The notes beneath the pieces are model-generated. The model was given only the letters and a program-made list of their open reading frames with translations. It was not told the origin of the DNA and ran no database searches. Position numbers and translations under genes: made by a program. This document shows, piece after piece, positions 51,742-63,300 of a DNA stretch of 64,000 bases. Position 1 is the stretch's first letter, and every line of letters starts with the position of its first letter. The DNA is from Chondrus crispus (taxonomy: Eukaryota; Rhodophyta; Florideophyceae; Gigartinales; Gigartinaceae): NCBI RefSeq assembly GCF_000350225.1, contig NW_005179264.1, positions 1-64,000 on the forward strand, given 5' to 3'.

Positions 51742-53589
51742 TCAATTCAACATAGTCTGAATAAATGGCATGTTTTCTGGAAATACCGGCTTTGGCAACA
51801 TTCTCGCGATTGTTTGCAAATCATCGCTTTCAGTAGATGGAATCGGACGGATTGAAGCACGGCCGTGCTTCTTCGCAGTCGAGCGCCTGCTGACAGTAAC
51901 CTTGCTCTGTATCGCAGGGGACGATGCATCCTCTTCGCTCGACTTCTCGACTTCATCTCCCTCACGTCCGAAGGGCTTGATGAAGGGAACTTGGTCCGTA
52001 TCAATATTCCCAACACTGTCAAATGCGCTTACCGTGGGCTTGAGCTCAAGTGCGTCGATCCACATGCCACCGGCCGCATAGTCGCCTGGTAGGGGCTTGC
52101 CAACCACCAATCTCTCGTCGACTTGCTTCGAAGTTACAACGAATCGTTCGTACACAAGCTGTGCCCGTTTTGCCGAACCGTACTCTCTCTCCAAATCCTC
52201 ATACAGCCGCCATGTCGCTTTTGCGCTTGGTTGCAAACGAATACATGTCTCAAAGTATTCCCTTGCCTGCATCATATTGCCCTCCATAGCCTCCACGGTG
52301 GCCAACCCTTCTAAGAGGGGAACAGACTTCGAATCAACCTCCAACCCGTGCGCAAAGTACCTCCTCGCAACCCTGCAGTTCCCTTCCTCCAGCTCGAGCG
52401 ACGCCCACGCATGCCATGTCTTGACGACATGCTTAGACTCCGGGGCCGCCCACACAGCCTCTTGATACAGCTCTCTTGCCCGTTCAAAAAGCCCAAGCGC
52501 GGATTCCACACGCGCCCACGCATGCCACGTTGGGCCGTGTTTGTCGTCGATGCGTAACGCGGCTTTAAACTGCGCGCGCGCCTGTTCAACCTCGCCGGAC
52601 CGAAAGTGAACGAGACCGAGAGTCTGCCGAGGTGCAGGGTCATTCGGGCGCACCTCAATGGCGGTCTCCAACAACGAAATGGCCTTTCCGACGTCGCCGG
52701 AACGCTCCGCGCACACAGCATGTGATACATATGCATGAGCGTTCCTCGGGTTGGCAACATGGGCCTTCTGAAACAGCTCGAACGCGACGGCAAAATTGCC
52801 CAAACTGTCTTCGAGGGAGCCCCACAAGACGTATGTAGCAGCGTTGTTCGGGTTGGCCGCTACACCGCGTCGGAAGCACTCCCGGGCAACGGGAAACTGA
52901 AGACAGTCCTTCTCAAGGACGCCTAGAACATGCCAAACGTAGTAATTAGTGGGATCGGCTTCGATTCCATTGCGAAACATCTCCCTGGCGTGGACAACAT
53001 CATTCCGAACCCTCCGGTACCACAAGCCAAGCGCCACCCAAGATGGAGTGTGCTGCGGGTTAGCCCTAACCGCGGCCTCATAAAAGCCCTTGGCGCGATC
53101 GACAAAGCCCTCTCTCTCTTCCAAAACGCCCCAGGCCTGGAGCAAGTGCGAGTTCTTCCGGGAGGAATTGACGCCACCTCGAAAAGTCTTTCTTGCGTTA
53201 GCGACGTCCCCTTCCGCAAGATGAAGCTTTGCCAAGCCGAGCCAGGCGCGGCCATCTGCAGAGTTGATGTCGACGCATCTGCGATAGAGCCTGCGGGCCC
53301 TTGCACGGGTGTTGCGACGACGTGAGGCTACGCGGGCGTGGTAATTGAGCAAGTCGAGTTGGACTGGGAGAGGAGTGAGGTGCAAGGGGTACATATCACA
53401 TCCTTGCTCCGCGGCTAGGATGCTAGACTGGACCTTACGGGAAAGGGCTTCGGAGGCGGAAGGCTTTGCAGAGGGATCCGGCGGTGAGACGGCGCATGAT
53501 GGGAGGGTGCGGCGGGGGTGGGAGAGAAGTGCGGAACGAGGGCGCTTGAGCGGAAGGGGGCAGGCGCAGAAGGCGATGGAGGGCGGCAT
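51742..53589 (-). CDS. HAT/TPR-repeat plastid RNA-processing factor (HCF107/MBB1-like)
   Basis: With the ATG at 53589 the protein has 615 residues. The first 60 are rich in Ser, Pro and Arg with few acids (MPPSIAFCACPLPLKRPRS), as in a plastid transit peptide. From about residue 95 to 480 there are roughly twelve half-a-TPR/TPR units, recognisable by repeated W-x-x-L-G or W-x-x-W-a-x-x-E starts and A-R-x-x-F/Y centres, for example HAWARVESALGLFERARELYQ. HAT-repeat proteins of this type (HCF107, MBB1) bind and stabilise psbB/psbH transcripts in plastids. The C-terminal region (GDYAAGGMWIDALELKP and onward) also fits that family. An upstream in-frame ATG at 53856 would add 89 residues of doubtful sequence. 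Nuclear-encoded, acting in the plastid, is inference from the N-terminus. Confidence 0.85.
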   Translation of the reverse strand: MPPSIAFCACPLPLKRPRSALLSHPRRTLPSCAVSPPDPSAKPSASEALSRKVQSSILAAEQGCDMYPLHLTPLPVQLDLLNYHARVASRRRNTRARARRLYRRCVDINSADGRAWLGLAKLHLAEGDVANARKTFRGGVNSSRKNSHLLQAWGVLEEREGFVDRAKGFYEAAVRANPQHTPSWVALGLWYRRVRNDVVHAREMFRNGIEADPTNYYVWHVLGVLEKDCLQFPVARECFRRGVAANPNNAATYVLWGSLEDSLGNFAVAFELFQKAHVANPRNAHAYVSHAVCAERSGDVGKAISLLETAIEVRPNDPAPRQTLGLVHFRSGEVEQARAQFKAALRIDDKHGPTWHAWARVESALGLFERARELYQEAVWAAPESKHVVKTWHAWASLELEEGNCRVARRYFAHGLEVDSKSVPLLEGLATVEAMEGNMMQAREYFETCIRLQPSAKATWRLYEDLEREYGSAKRAQLVYERFVVTSKQVDERLVVGKPLPGDYAAGGMWIDALELKPTVSAFDSVGNIDTDQVPFIKPFGREGDEVEKSSEEDASSPAIQSKVTVSRRSTAKKHGRASIRPIPSTESDDLQTIARMLPKPVFPENMPFIQTMLN

Positions 53590-54236
53590 TGTGGGCGTCG
53601 TGGATGGGAGGGAGGGGTGGAGGCGGGCGTGTATGGTAAAGGGCGGTTGGGGGGAGTCGGGGTGGCGGACAGGTAGGGACAGGCGGCGGAACGAGCGGGG
53701 GAGCTCAGGCGCCGATGCATTCGGTTGGATAGGACAGTGTTCGGTCAGGTGATCCGCAAATCGATGTGCAGTGGTAGCCAACCACAGTAAGGTTTGAATG
53801 GCAGGGGGTCGCCCTCGCTGCATATTTGCAAAATATCTCTTCTGGTGTGACACCACGTGGACACGTTGACACGGACGCGTTTTGAAGCGAGATTATCATA
53901 ACAGTGAGATCCAGATCCTATTTTGAGACAGCTTGTCTCTATGGGGTGATTGCGGCACACTTGCACCCAGTAGAGCCAAACCGCGAGTGATGATGAAATG
54001 CGCAAAAACAAATAAAAATAATAGTATCTGTCAGTAGATGCGCACGTACAGTAGAAAACCAGTTCGCGCGCACCAAATTCATATCTACACAGTAAAATCG
54101 TAATTCACTAGGAAATGCGCAGTACAGTACCTTTACCGCATTTATTGATTAAAATCAAAGAGAACACAATACATTACCCGTACAGTACTCTAAAACAAAC
54201 CACGTAAATGGAAGGAGATGCGCACGTAACACCTCC
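53590..54236. other. Intergenic region with GTAC-rich strings
   Basis: This holds the promoter side of the HAT-repeat gene and the downstream flank of the Harbinger-like element. ACGTACAGTAG (54043) and AGTACAGTACC (54121) occur here, plus an AT-rich tract at 54000-54030. No gene is seen. Confidence 0.4.
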
Positions 54237-55488
54237 CTACTCCGTGTCACTGTCATCAAACAGTGCACGACGCGTGCCACTAGACATGCGAACGCGGCGA
54301 TTTTCTGTGTTTTCAACGTGTACACGGCGCCTCTTTCGCATCTGACTGGCTGATATGGCCCGTAGGCGATTACGTACACCAGTGCTGTGCTGCCCGTCCT
54401 CGAAGCGGAGAGGGCGGGCCCTGACACTCAGATTGGTCAACGCCAGGCACGCTTTGAACACGTGCTCGTACAATCCCTCTCCCCAGCGCCACTTATGAGA
54501 AAGTACGGTCCATAAACTGCACATTCTCCCAAAGTAGTTTTCTACTATGACACGATCAGAAGACACTTCGCGATTGTAGTCCACGTCGTCCAATGACAGC
54601 GTTGAACGTGCCGGGGTTCGCACCGGGTGCACCACACGTAGATCATCGGCTGCACCTTGATATCCTTTATCCCTTGTCCGCCAGTATGGCCCAGTAGTCA
54701 TCCATAAAGTCGCTCAATCGTTCCTCATCCGTAAACCGCAAATCACGTACCCCCTTTTTAGATGCCTCCTCATGAAAGGGTCTATTACGACGAAATATCT
54801 CCAGATCCGACACGGAGCCCGGATAGTGCTCCGTGCACCCAATAGCAAGACCAGTAGGCAGTGCCGAAACTTCCACTTTGTACCCATACAGATTATGCTT
54901 ACCGGAGAAGTATCGCTTCCCTTCTGATATATTTCCACTTGGACGATTGCTCTGCTGAAAAGTGACGTCGACAGCATATCCCGCGTATTCAAAATTCGAA
55001 AACACCCGGTCCTCCAGACGACACTTGGCCATTGTCCATTTTTCCTCGACGCGTGCTACACATATATCATACATGTATTCTGATATCATACGTAGAAATC
55101 CAGTTATTAAACGTTCGAAAGTAGAACATTTAACAGAAAATAGACGAGCTATAAAGTTTCATTGCTGACCATGCTTGATTACAGTAAGTGTCATGAAGAG
55201 AACATCCTGGGCCTTGTACTGTGTTCTTTTACCTCTGCCAACATTCCAATTCTTTGACACGTAGTCTTCAATCATAACCCATAGTTCGAAGAATTGAGAG
55301 GAATCAAAATTATACATTGCCTTAATAGATTGAGAACCTCCGTCATTATAAAACGTGTCATAAATCGGACAATTGGAGTCGTTCTCATCATCGCTGGCGA
55401 CCACGTCGTCATCAATGTGATCGACGATCTCATTGACGTGTCGGTTGGAGATGTCCGAAAGAGCCTGAACAGCGCGGGAGGGATTCAT
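54237..55488 (-). mobile_element. PIF/Harbinger-like DDE transposase, decayed copy A
   Basis: The frame starts at the ATG at 55488 with an acidic head (DDDVVASDDENDSN). The catalytic part reads YAVDVTFQQSNRPSG, then KRYFSGKHNLYGYKVEV, PGSVSDLEIFR, ADKG-YQG and RVIVENYFGR, which is the DDE_Tnp_4 order with D, D and E. A UGA at 55159 replaces a codon that is Trp in copy B (HGVRWDF). A small insertion of about 7-8 bases around 54675 shifts the frame before the YQG segment. The C-terminus is basic. I could not identify terminal inverted repeats or a target duplication. A second, Myb-like protein typical of Harbinger elements is not visible nearby. Confidence 0.82.
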
Positions 55489-55533
55489 TTTTGAAATAGT
55501 AAATAGAGTAGGAGAAATGAGGAGCAGCTGCAA

Positions 55534-56321
55534 GAAGTGGGTTTTCTATATCAACTGCGCAGTTTTTCCATTTTATAGTGTTTAGTTTGAGTAGACTGAA
55601 ACTGCGAGGCATATCTCACAAAAAGGTGGGCTTTCCCGTTTTTGAAAGTTGACTCGCAATTGTAGATATGATGCACAACTTATGCTATAATCTGCGTTGC
55701 TGTATTATTTGCACACTTAGTTTATTTTTCTACTGATATTCCCCAAACTCAAAGTGCTTTCACGCAACTGCAATACTTGAGGTACTGTACGTAGTTACCC
55801 TAGTGCACACGTACTGTACGAAGTACGTATGCACAGATACTGTCTCGAAAGCTTTCACTGCGCATAAGAGTAAAGAAACAGGTACTTTGAGTTGATGCAT
55901 ACCATTCTAGGTTAGGTAGGGGTACGCGATTCAACTGCTGAAGTACACGAGGACACACTACTGTACTGTACCCTTGGGTACTCCAGTTTTGTGGGATTTG
56001 CATCTGATTTTCTCAACAGTCTCTCTCTATCCTGCCTGTGGGCACTGCCGAGAGAAATCAAGTCCACACGGGGATGCGACTCGGCTTTCCCGTCAGACAA
56101 GGAAGGCGCACATGCACGTTACAATATATCACCGGGGCAAATGCTATCAGCTGCTTCCAAGACCGACTATTTGCAAAATGACTGCATCATTTCAGATTCT
56201 GCAGATTGCTTTCTTGAGCCGCAGCTATCTGACCAGCAATGTAGCACTCCCTCATTTTATTTGGTAAATTCGGTGTTGAAAATGTTTTGAGAACGCAGTA
56301 AACATATCCTGAAGTCATTAA
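55534..56321. other. Spacer between two Harbinger-like copies
   Basis: No gene is supported. The DNA carries clusters of GTACTGTAC-type strings at 55783-55826 and 55955-55975. Confidence 0.4.
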
Positions 56322-58245
56322 TCAAGTACTTCTACCATCCTCGGTATCGGGATGAACTTGTGCGCGAAACTGCATGTCCATCCTGCGTCTACGCTTCTGT
56401 CTGTATCGCTCAAGCGTGCTTCTGCGCCGCTCAGCTTGTGATGCATCGATTTCGTAGGTGCGGTTCCGCATTCTGTGGAACCGATCGAAATCATCTCGCC
56501 GAAGCGGATGCCAGCGAATGTGGATGTTAGTTAGCGCGAGACATATTCGAAAGAACTTGTCATAGTTGTCCTCTGACCAACGCCACTTCCTCTCCAGCAC
56601 TGACCACAATCCGCATGCTCTTCCAAAAGCATTCTGAACTATTATACGGTCGGCGAAAATTTTGCGATTGTATCGCTTTTCTGTTGGCAAAAGCCGCTGA
56701 TTAGAGAGCTTCTTGATGGGATGAATCACACGTAGAAATTCAGCACCACCTTGGTAGCCCTTATCGGCAAGTAAACCCCAGTGGTTGTGGAATTCCACAG
56801 AAAGAAGACGCAAGTCGTTATGATGGCGCTCTTCGCGATGATTGAGAAGAAACTTTCTATGAACGTTAAGCTTCGTCGCAAAATTTCGAAATCTGATGAT
56901 GAGCCCAGATAGTGCTTGCTGCAGCACACAGTAAGACCATTGGGTAAAATGTAGTGCACTGTACTCGGTACCCGGACAGCTGTCCTAATCTCGGCAAAAT
57001 CGCGCTCGCCGCCCCCACGTGTACAACGGGTACACGTGAACTCCCCTGCCGCTGTACCGAACCTCCCCGTGGACACGTGTAATCCCTCCGCAACCCATAG
57101 GGCCTATGGGGGCTGTACTTGGTCCATTCGGGGCTACACCTGACATTTCCTAGTTATTTCTAATTTACAATATAATTTAGATTCGCCATTACGGCGACAG
57201 GGGACTGTATAGTCAACCCGATAATCAAAGTAAAATGGCACGAAGCCTCGGGTCTTTTACCTCGGTTTCTGGATTCCAGGTTGTAGCCTCGTCTCGGTAC
57301 TGGCTCGCCCATACCGACCGAGCCATCTACACCCCTGGAATCCCAACTACCTGCCCCGCGCGCGTCGAACCAACTGCGCGAGCGCTACGTTAAGTACGGT
57401 TCTGTCTGTTCTGTTAGTCTGTTTCTCCTTTGATTCTTCCTCTTTATTGCTGATTCTAGTCCTACCTTTCTACCGCGCAAGCCGTGCCCGGATCCCGGTT
57501 CCAGTCATCCACCGGGTGGTCTCCTGAATTCCCGTACGCGTACGAACGCTCTTCGTTCTGCCTACAGCCGCCACACGTGGCTGTAGTGCACGACATAAAA
57601 CGCAAACTTCCACTTTATATCCGTAGAGTTTATGTTTACCGCTGAAATACTTCTTACCCTCTTGTATATTTCCACTGGGTCGGAAGGCCATCTGAAAGGT
57701 GACGTCCGTCGCGTATCGAGCTCTCCTGAAAGACGAAAAAAGCTGTTCATTTTGAATCAGCTGAGCCACCCGAAAATCGGACTTCACACCGGACTCTTCA
57801 TTCTTGCATAAAACTTCGGAAACACAAAGGACAAACCCCACGATTAACCTCTCAATTGTTGGTCCCTTCATCCTGAACGTTCGAGCCATGAAATCCCAAC
57901 GCACGCCATGTTTTAGGGCACATAATGTCATAAAAATACGTCTCGAGGCTTGACAGACGACCTCCTTCCTATCTCACGTGTGTACTTGTCAATCACAAAC
58001 TCCCTTATAGAATCCGAGATTTCAAGGAGCTCGTCTGGGGTAAAGTTTTTCATCAAGATTATTCCGGCAGAGCCACCCCAATCATAGAATTGATCAAAAA
58101 TCGGTGTGTCGAAATCGTTATCTTCATCTGTGTCGGAGTTCTCGGCCTCGGAAGAATACTTTCTGATCTCGTGCTCACGCTCCACTGCAGCGTCGGCCGG
58201 CAACTGCGGCGCTGCTGTGGCATCATCGCCCGAAATGGGCTGCAT
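56322..58245 (-). mobile_element. PIF/Harbinger-like DDE transposase, decayed copy B
   Basis: This second DDE_Tnp_4-type gene starts at the ATG at 58245. It has an acidic N-terminal region (DTDEDNDFDTPIFDQFYDW), a helical part with KGPTIERLIVGF, then YATDVTFQMAFRPSG, KKYFSGKHKLYGYKVEV, LADKGYQGGAEFLRV and RIIVQNAFGRACGLW, where Gln stands in place of the catalytic Glu seen in copy A. A 626-bp foreign piece splits the catalytic region at about 56960-57585, and the frame is broken near 57930 as well. It is clearly related to copy A but quite diverged from it, so they are separate old insertions. Confidence 0.82.
56960..57585. mobile_element. 626-bp insertion inside Harbinger copy B, candidate solo LTR
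   Basis: The transposase reading stops at about 57590 and resumes at about 56955. The string GTGCAC (within a longer shared TGTAGTGCAC) is present at both edges, as expected for a duplicated target. The insert begins TGTACTCGGTACC and ends CACGTGGCTGTA, has no coding frame, and its length resembles an LTR. No matching LTR is elsewhere in the window, so the family is unknown. It is a fossil insertion. Confidence 0.55.
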
Positions 58246-59060
58246 AGCGTACGCGAAAGAAAAGGGTGTGGGGAATTCGTGAAAGTCACGAGTGTGTGAG
58301 GACAGTTTGACAGGGATGAGGGACAGGGATTTGGCTGATATGTGTTGAGGGGACCGCGTTTTAACAACTGCCGAATGACTGCATGATATCAAAAATGAGC
58401 GGGGGTTTTCCGATAGCAGACATTTTCAAAAAATATGCAACAATCTCCGCGTTTGACCACGTATGTACTGTTGAGTGAGGTGTAAATTTTTAATGTGTTT
58501 GGCATTTGCAACAGTCGCGTATGTTCCTATGTGCATAGTCCAATAAGCAAGCGCCTCTTTGATTACAGTTTGCCTTGGGTGTTTTAGAGTGCCCCCAGCT
58601 ATGTTCTTGAAAGGTCTAATGTGCAAAATCATAGAGTGGAGAGTTGAGAGGATTCTGGGCGCACAAGCTTCATCTTGTCCCGTAGGCACTACAGTACCCT
58701 TCCAAGGGTACAGTGTACCAAGAGGCAGATGAGATAGCATTCGCAACAATAGTCATTGAATAAAGCATACAAAAAGAGGCAGCGCTCAGGGCCTGGGCAA
58801 CTGGGTGTGCCTCTCAGGCTTCTCTCGCCACTCATCAGTGCGCAATGTACCCGTAACTTTACCCATGGGTAGTGTACCGAAGGTAAGATACATTGTGTCC
58901 TCGCTCTGCATAATATGCATTTAGATGCATATTCGCCATATTATGGCGACGGGCGTACACACGCTGCTTCTAAATCGTGCGTAGAACTGGAATTTGTGAT
59001 ATCATACAGCACGTACTGTATGTGATTTGTTTGATACAGTACAGGAAAGTATTCTAAGAA
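58246..59060. other. Flank of Harbinger copy B, no gene
   Basis: This is AT-richer DNA with CCAAGGGTAC and GTACCCTT strings near 58695 and 58850 and a TATGGCGACGGGCG stretch at 58940. The inverted pairs suggest decayed terminal repeats of small elements, but no boundary can be fixed. Confidence 0.35.
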
Positions 59061-59109
59061 TATATAACATTTATATGGATGCACCCAGCATCCATATAAA
59101 TGTTATATA
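59061..59109. repeat. Perfect 22-bp-arm hairpin
   Basis: Arms of 22 bases, beginning TATATAACATTTATATGG, pair exactly around the five-base loop ACCCA. A TA run follows at 59107-59125. A second inverted match, CTGGGTGCATCC at 59127-59138, pairs with GGATGCACCCAG at 59078-59089. Confidence 0.92.
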
Positions 59110-59193
59110 TTATATATATATATATACTGGGTGCATCCAGAAAATAACTGTACCAAGGGTACTGTACGATTGTCCAAGCTCAACCTCTACAGC

Positions 59194-59940
59194 AATGCAA
59201 CCCATCCGAAGTTTGCCTCTGACTCCCGAAGAGTCGGATACAGGGGGTCCCCTCAATAGTTCGCTTTACAATAGTGCACATGGCCAAAAGTGCACCCCTT
59301 TCAGCGATGTCAACATTCATACCACGTGTACAGCTGTGCACGTGGGCGATGCCGATGTAGATGCACACCGCTGCGTTACGGATGACGACCACGACCGCAT
59401 GCTTCAAAGGCACTGCGCCGAGCCCAACGAGCCCTGTTTGAAGCCTATCACCAACAAGCGCGCAAGAAGCGACGTCAAACGCTCATATCAGAGCATTTTG
59501 TGGCCGGTGGGCCGTGACCTGTGGATAAACCTTCATTAGTTCTCGCTGTCAGTAGTGCGTATCTATAGCTTATGGCACAAGGGTGCACTATTGAGGGGTA
59601 CCTACTGTACTTGTTCTGGGAGGGGCTGGGCTGTCCCCAAATTAAGGCTCATATAAGTCACGCTGCCATCGCAACAAGGCACCCTATTTCAGGTGCATCC
59701 AGGACATTCCACGTGGATACGTGTCGCCGAATTGTGGGCCTCAGGCATGAGGTACCCTTCAAGGGTTGAAACAAATGAACATTCCTATGGAGGCAATTGT
59801 AGAGGATCGTGCTGCGAAGGCGGTTGAGGAGGAGAGAAAATGTAGATTCGACTGCATGGATGTTGCGGAGCAGTCTAAAGATGGCTACCGTATGCTAAGG
59901 AATGTGCAGAACCGGTTTCATCAAGCACGTCGATTTTGAA
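59194..59940 (+). other. Two short open frames of unknown value
   Basis: A 115-codon frame from the ATG at 59194 (MQPIRSLPLTPEESDTGG) and a 54-codon frame at 59776-59940 (NIPMEAIVEDRAAKAVEEE, then a basic end) look mildly protein-like. They could be remnants of one gene or of an element's second protein. No family is recognised. Confidence 0.2.
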
Positions 59941-60231
59941 TATACTTCCGGGGATTCAAGCCGTGGCGTTTCATTGCAGTGTTTCTGAAGCATACATGTG
60001 CCTTCGGAAAACGATGAAAGCACTTGTAGATGCTGCGTATTAGAGTACCCTTGGCACTGCACGTTCTCTTGGCATCTAGTGTCTAGACGACAAGTGACCT
60101 CATATGAGGCCATTTGACCTCATTGCAGTACTCTAATACTTTACCCTTACTGTACCAGTATTTGGCAGATTCAATCTCTGAAAAGCTACAGTATGGTAAA
60201 ACGTGTGAGAAAGAAAACGGAGAAAGGTCAC

Positions 60232-60316
60232 CCTCTGTACTAGGCCCTCTGTACTCGGCCCTCCATACTAGGCCCTCTGTACTAGGCCCTCTGTACTAGG
60301 CCCTCTGTACTAGTAG
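60232..60316 (+). repeat. 14-bp tandem repeat, about six units
   Basis: Units of AGGCCCTCTGTACT follow each other about six times. The second and third units are slightly changed (CGGCCCTCCATACT) and the last is imperfect. Confidence 0.9.
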
Positions 60317-63300
60317 GCCCCCAGTTCGCATTTGGAAAGGATGCGCCTTACTACTCGTACATGTCATATAAAACGGAGTCTTTTGTGCGATGGTGCGTTT
60401 CATCACGTGGAGCCCCAGTGTCTACATGATACACTGTACACTCCTCTTGTCGTACAGTCAACTTTACCCTTCACACCCAAGTGGTACAAGACTCGCTTGT
60501 TGTGACGTCCCAGCGCAGCTGTACAACCTTACAGTGTCGGCCCAACACCTTGCGTCTACAGCTGTACAGTACCCGAAGGTAAAGCTTTACTGTCTGTGTG
60601 TACGTACACATGCAGTACCAGAGTACCCTGTGTGCTGTACGGTATATAAAGCATTGCACACGCCCCTGCCCGCATTCTAGGACAGGTGTACCTGTACTAT
60701 GCAAACATTTCAAGAAAGACCTTGACCCTAGATTCATACACCTATGCTTCATCATCAAACCACACCCCGCCTAGAGATGCAGCGAACAATCACTCAACAT
60801 CCTCACCGGCAACCATTCCAGACATGGGCCTCGGCAACTTCCTACGTTCGTCGCATCTGAAAATGTTTTCGGTACTTTCTCCCTCAAGCATGCAGCACGT
60901 CCCTAACGACAACTTATTCAAGTGCTGATAGAACAGCCACGTCTGAAGAATACCAACATTGGAAGATGAAACTCGTTCTTTACCAGGTGAAGGCCCATTC
61001 AATTCTCAACATTCGTAACTTTTCGGCCTAGCTGCAACGACGATCGCGTCTTTGAGAGAAAACAAGCCGTTCAGCTGCAAAGATCATTACGTGCAAGGAG
61101 CATTATGTAGTCAAACAGATCACTGCTATGAATAAGTAATAACTCCACGCCTTGTAGCTCATTTTACCGGGCGTGTAACCGAGTTTCTTCCGCCTCATAC
61201 AGCCACGCATCTCGCCCACATCTGTGACTCTCGAAGTGTACATCGATCTGATCCCGTTGATATGAAAAACGCCACGCTGCTTATCGCGATTCCACTTGCT
61301 TCCCGTTCCCACGGGCAGGCATATGTCCAAAATTCAGGATACACGTACCACGCAAATAAACTCGTTTCCACTCTCTCACCCTCTTCGAGCTAGCATGCGG
61401 TGAACTGGCTTTCTCGACGACTGACTGCTTGAGTTGGATTATTCTGTGGGGACACGATAGGCCATACCATTATCAGTTTCCGAGAGACTGATTAGCGTGG
61501 AGTAGTGCTTCACAAAATAATACTTGTGCGTCTTGTCGAATCCTGAAAGAATGCAAAGACATGAGAAACTCTGGAACACACTTCAACTGCTGCCACCTTG
61601 CATCGCGTAGTGCTGTTGCATTGGCGTTATAGCGGACACTTACCTTCAGTTTGGCAAGGCAGTAAACTAAATTGCTCATCTGTTTCGCATAGTTTCGACA
61701 TCGCCTGCGATTGAATCGATAACGAGTAGCACTCGGTGGATTTAGACCTGTAGAAAAGACCATATATGGTGAGAGATCGTTCGCACAAAGGCTTCAGCCC
61801 TTTGCTATTCAAATTACATACTAGTAATTGTCTTGAAGCGCAACAGTTTTTCTTCCGAGAATGATCTCCCGCGACAATATCACAAGTGCAACTTTCAATG
61901 CCATGAACCCCAGTTAACTTCACGAGATGGATATCCGATCCTGAAAAGACTTTTCTTTGCAAAATCGGACGCACTTCCTAGATCTCCATACACCGTGACC
62001 TTGTAAGCGCTCTGAGGCGAACCCTTGCTGTTTCTTTCCCTTCTCTTTCATGAGAGAAAGCCCTGATTCAGATGATCTGTCATGCTCTCCGACAGAAATC
62101 GATAACAACATGAAAACTCTTCCATTCTTAGCACGATTGTCGGCCACAAATAGCAGCAGATCTCAAGCTCTGTGATAGGGTTTCTTTTGCATGTCCGCCT
62201 GACTCGTCAGGCGGTTGGACCATGATCACACATTCCGTTCCAGTCAGAAGTATAATTTCTGATCTTGCTTCTTTTTCGTACCTGCATGCTCTTCAACAGC
62301 CGTCTCCCAGTAAGAGCGGGAAATCTCTCCCAAGCCTCCATAACTTCACCTGAGACATATGAAGGGCGCTACCCGTCTTCAATTTCTTGGAAACGCCAAT
62401 TGCGATGGAATTGTGCACGAAAAGATCATGAAAACATTGAGTAGTTTCTTTGAACAGAAAAAACGGTGAGTAATGGAGAAGCTTGAAACAAGTAAGAATT
62501 GCACTTCGCGGGCGCTCAAACAGACCTCGCGAAAGTTCACCACCATTTCCGACAAAAAAAACTATCTCTGCCTCGAGCACGTTAGGTTTCGGGTTGGCAC
62601 CCACGTGCCGAGGGTATGGGGGTCTCTTGGTTACCACTACCAGCCTAGATGGCCTGTTTGGGGTATCAACCCACGAGTGGAAATCGACCAGGCTCCTGGT
62701 CCTGTGGTCCAAAAACGGTGCAATGAGGGCAAAACCCCCCTTTCCCGGTGTAAGCAGACGTCTTGCAGTGGATGCATGACTTTTTTTATATAAAATTATG
62801 AAGACTGGATTGGAGCTCAGCCAGGATGTGGGCCGGCTACATGCGGTATGATAGTGGTTGGGCTACTTCGAGGTGAAGCGTAGTTTCAAACAACCGCCAC
62901 GGCCTTACCTCACCTCCGCCACTTTCTCTGGACAGTCGCCAAGTCCCAGCCGCACTTTCAGAGAGCACTGTTTAAGGGAGCACCCTTCTGGTTCGCTCGC
63001 AACGATTTTGATGCGCTCACCATGGCTTCCGGTGCTCTCTAGTTTTCCCTTTTGTTGTTTGGAAAAAACCCATCCCATCAGACTGCAAGTCCTTCCCGCT
63101 CAGAGCAAGAAATTTGGATGCCGGCCATAGTAATGAACGAATAAACGTTCGTGAGAAGAAGATCCGGATATGGTTTCGGAACTTGTGTTTTGTAACAGAT
63201 GGCCTTAGTGGATTTTGCGGTTACAGGTTGCGGTTCATATCGAGCTTGCATTCTTCTCTAAGTCACAAGCGTCTTTTCACCCCCCCTCCCCCGCGTGATC

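Noticed and set aside
62473-62793. Cys-rich frame as a piggyBac transposase tail
   Set aside because: The spacing of the cysteines is only loosely similar and no catalytic domain lies upstream.
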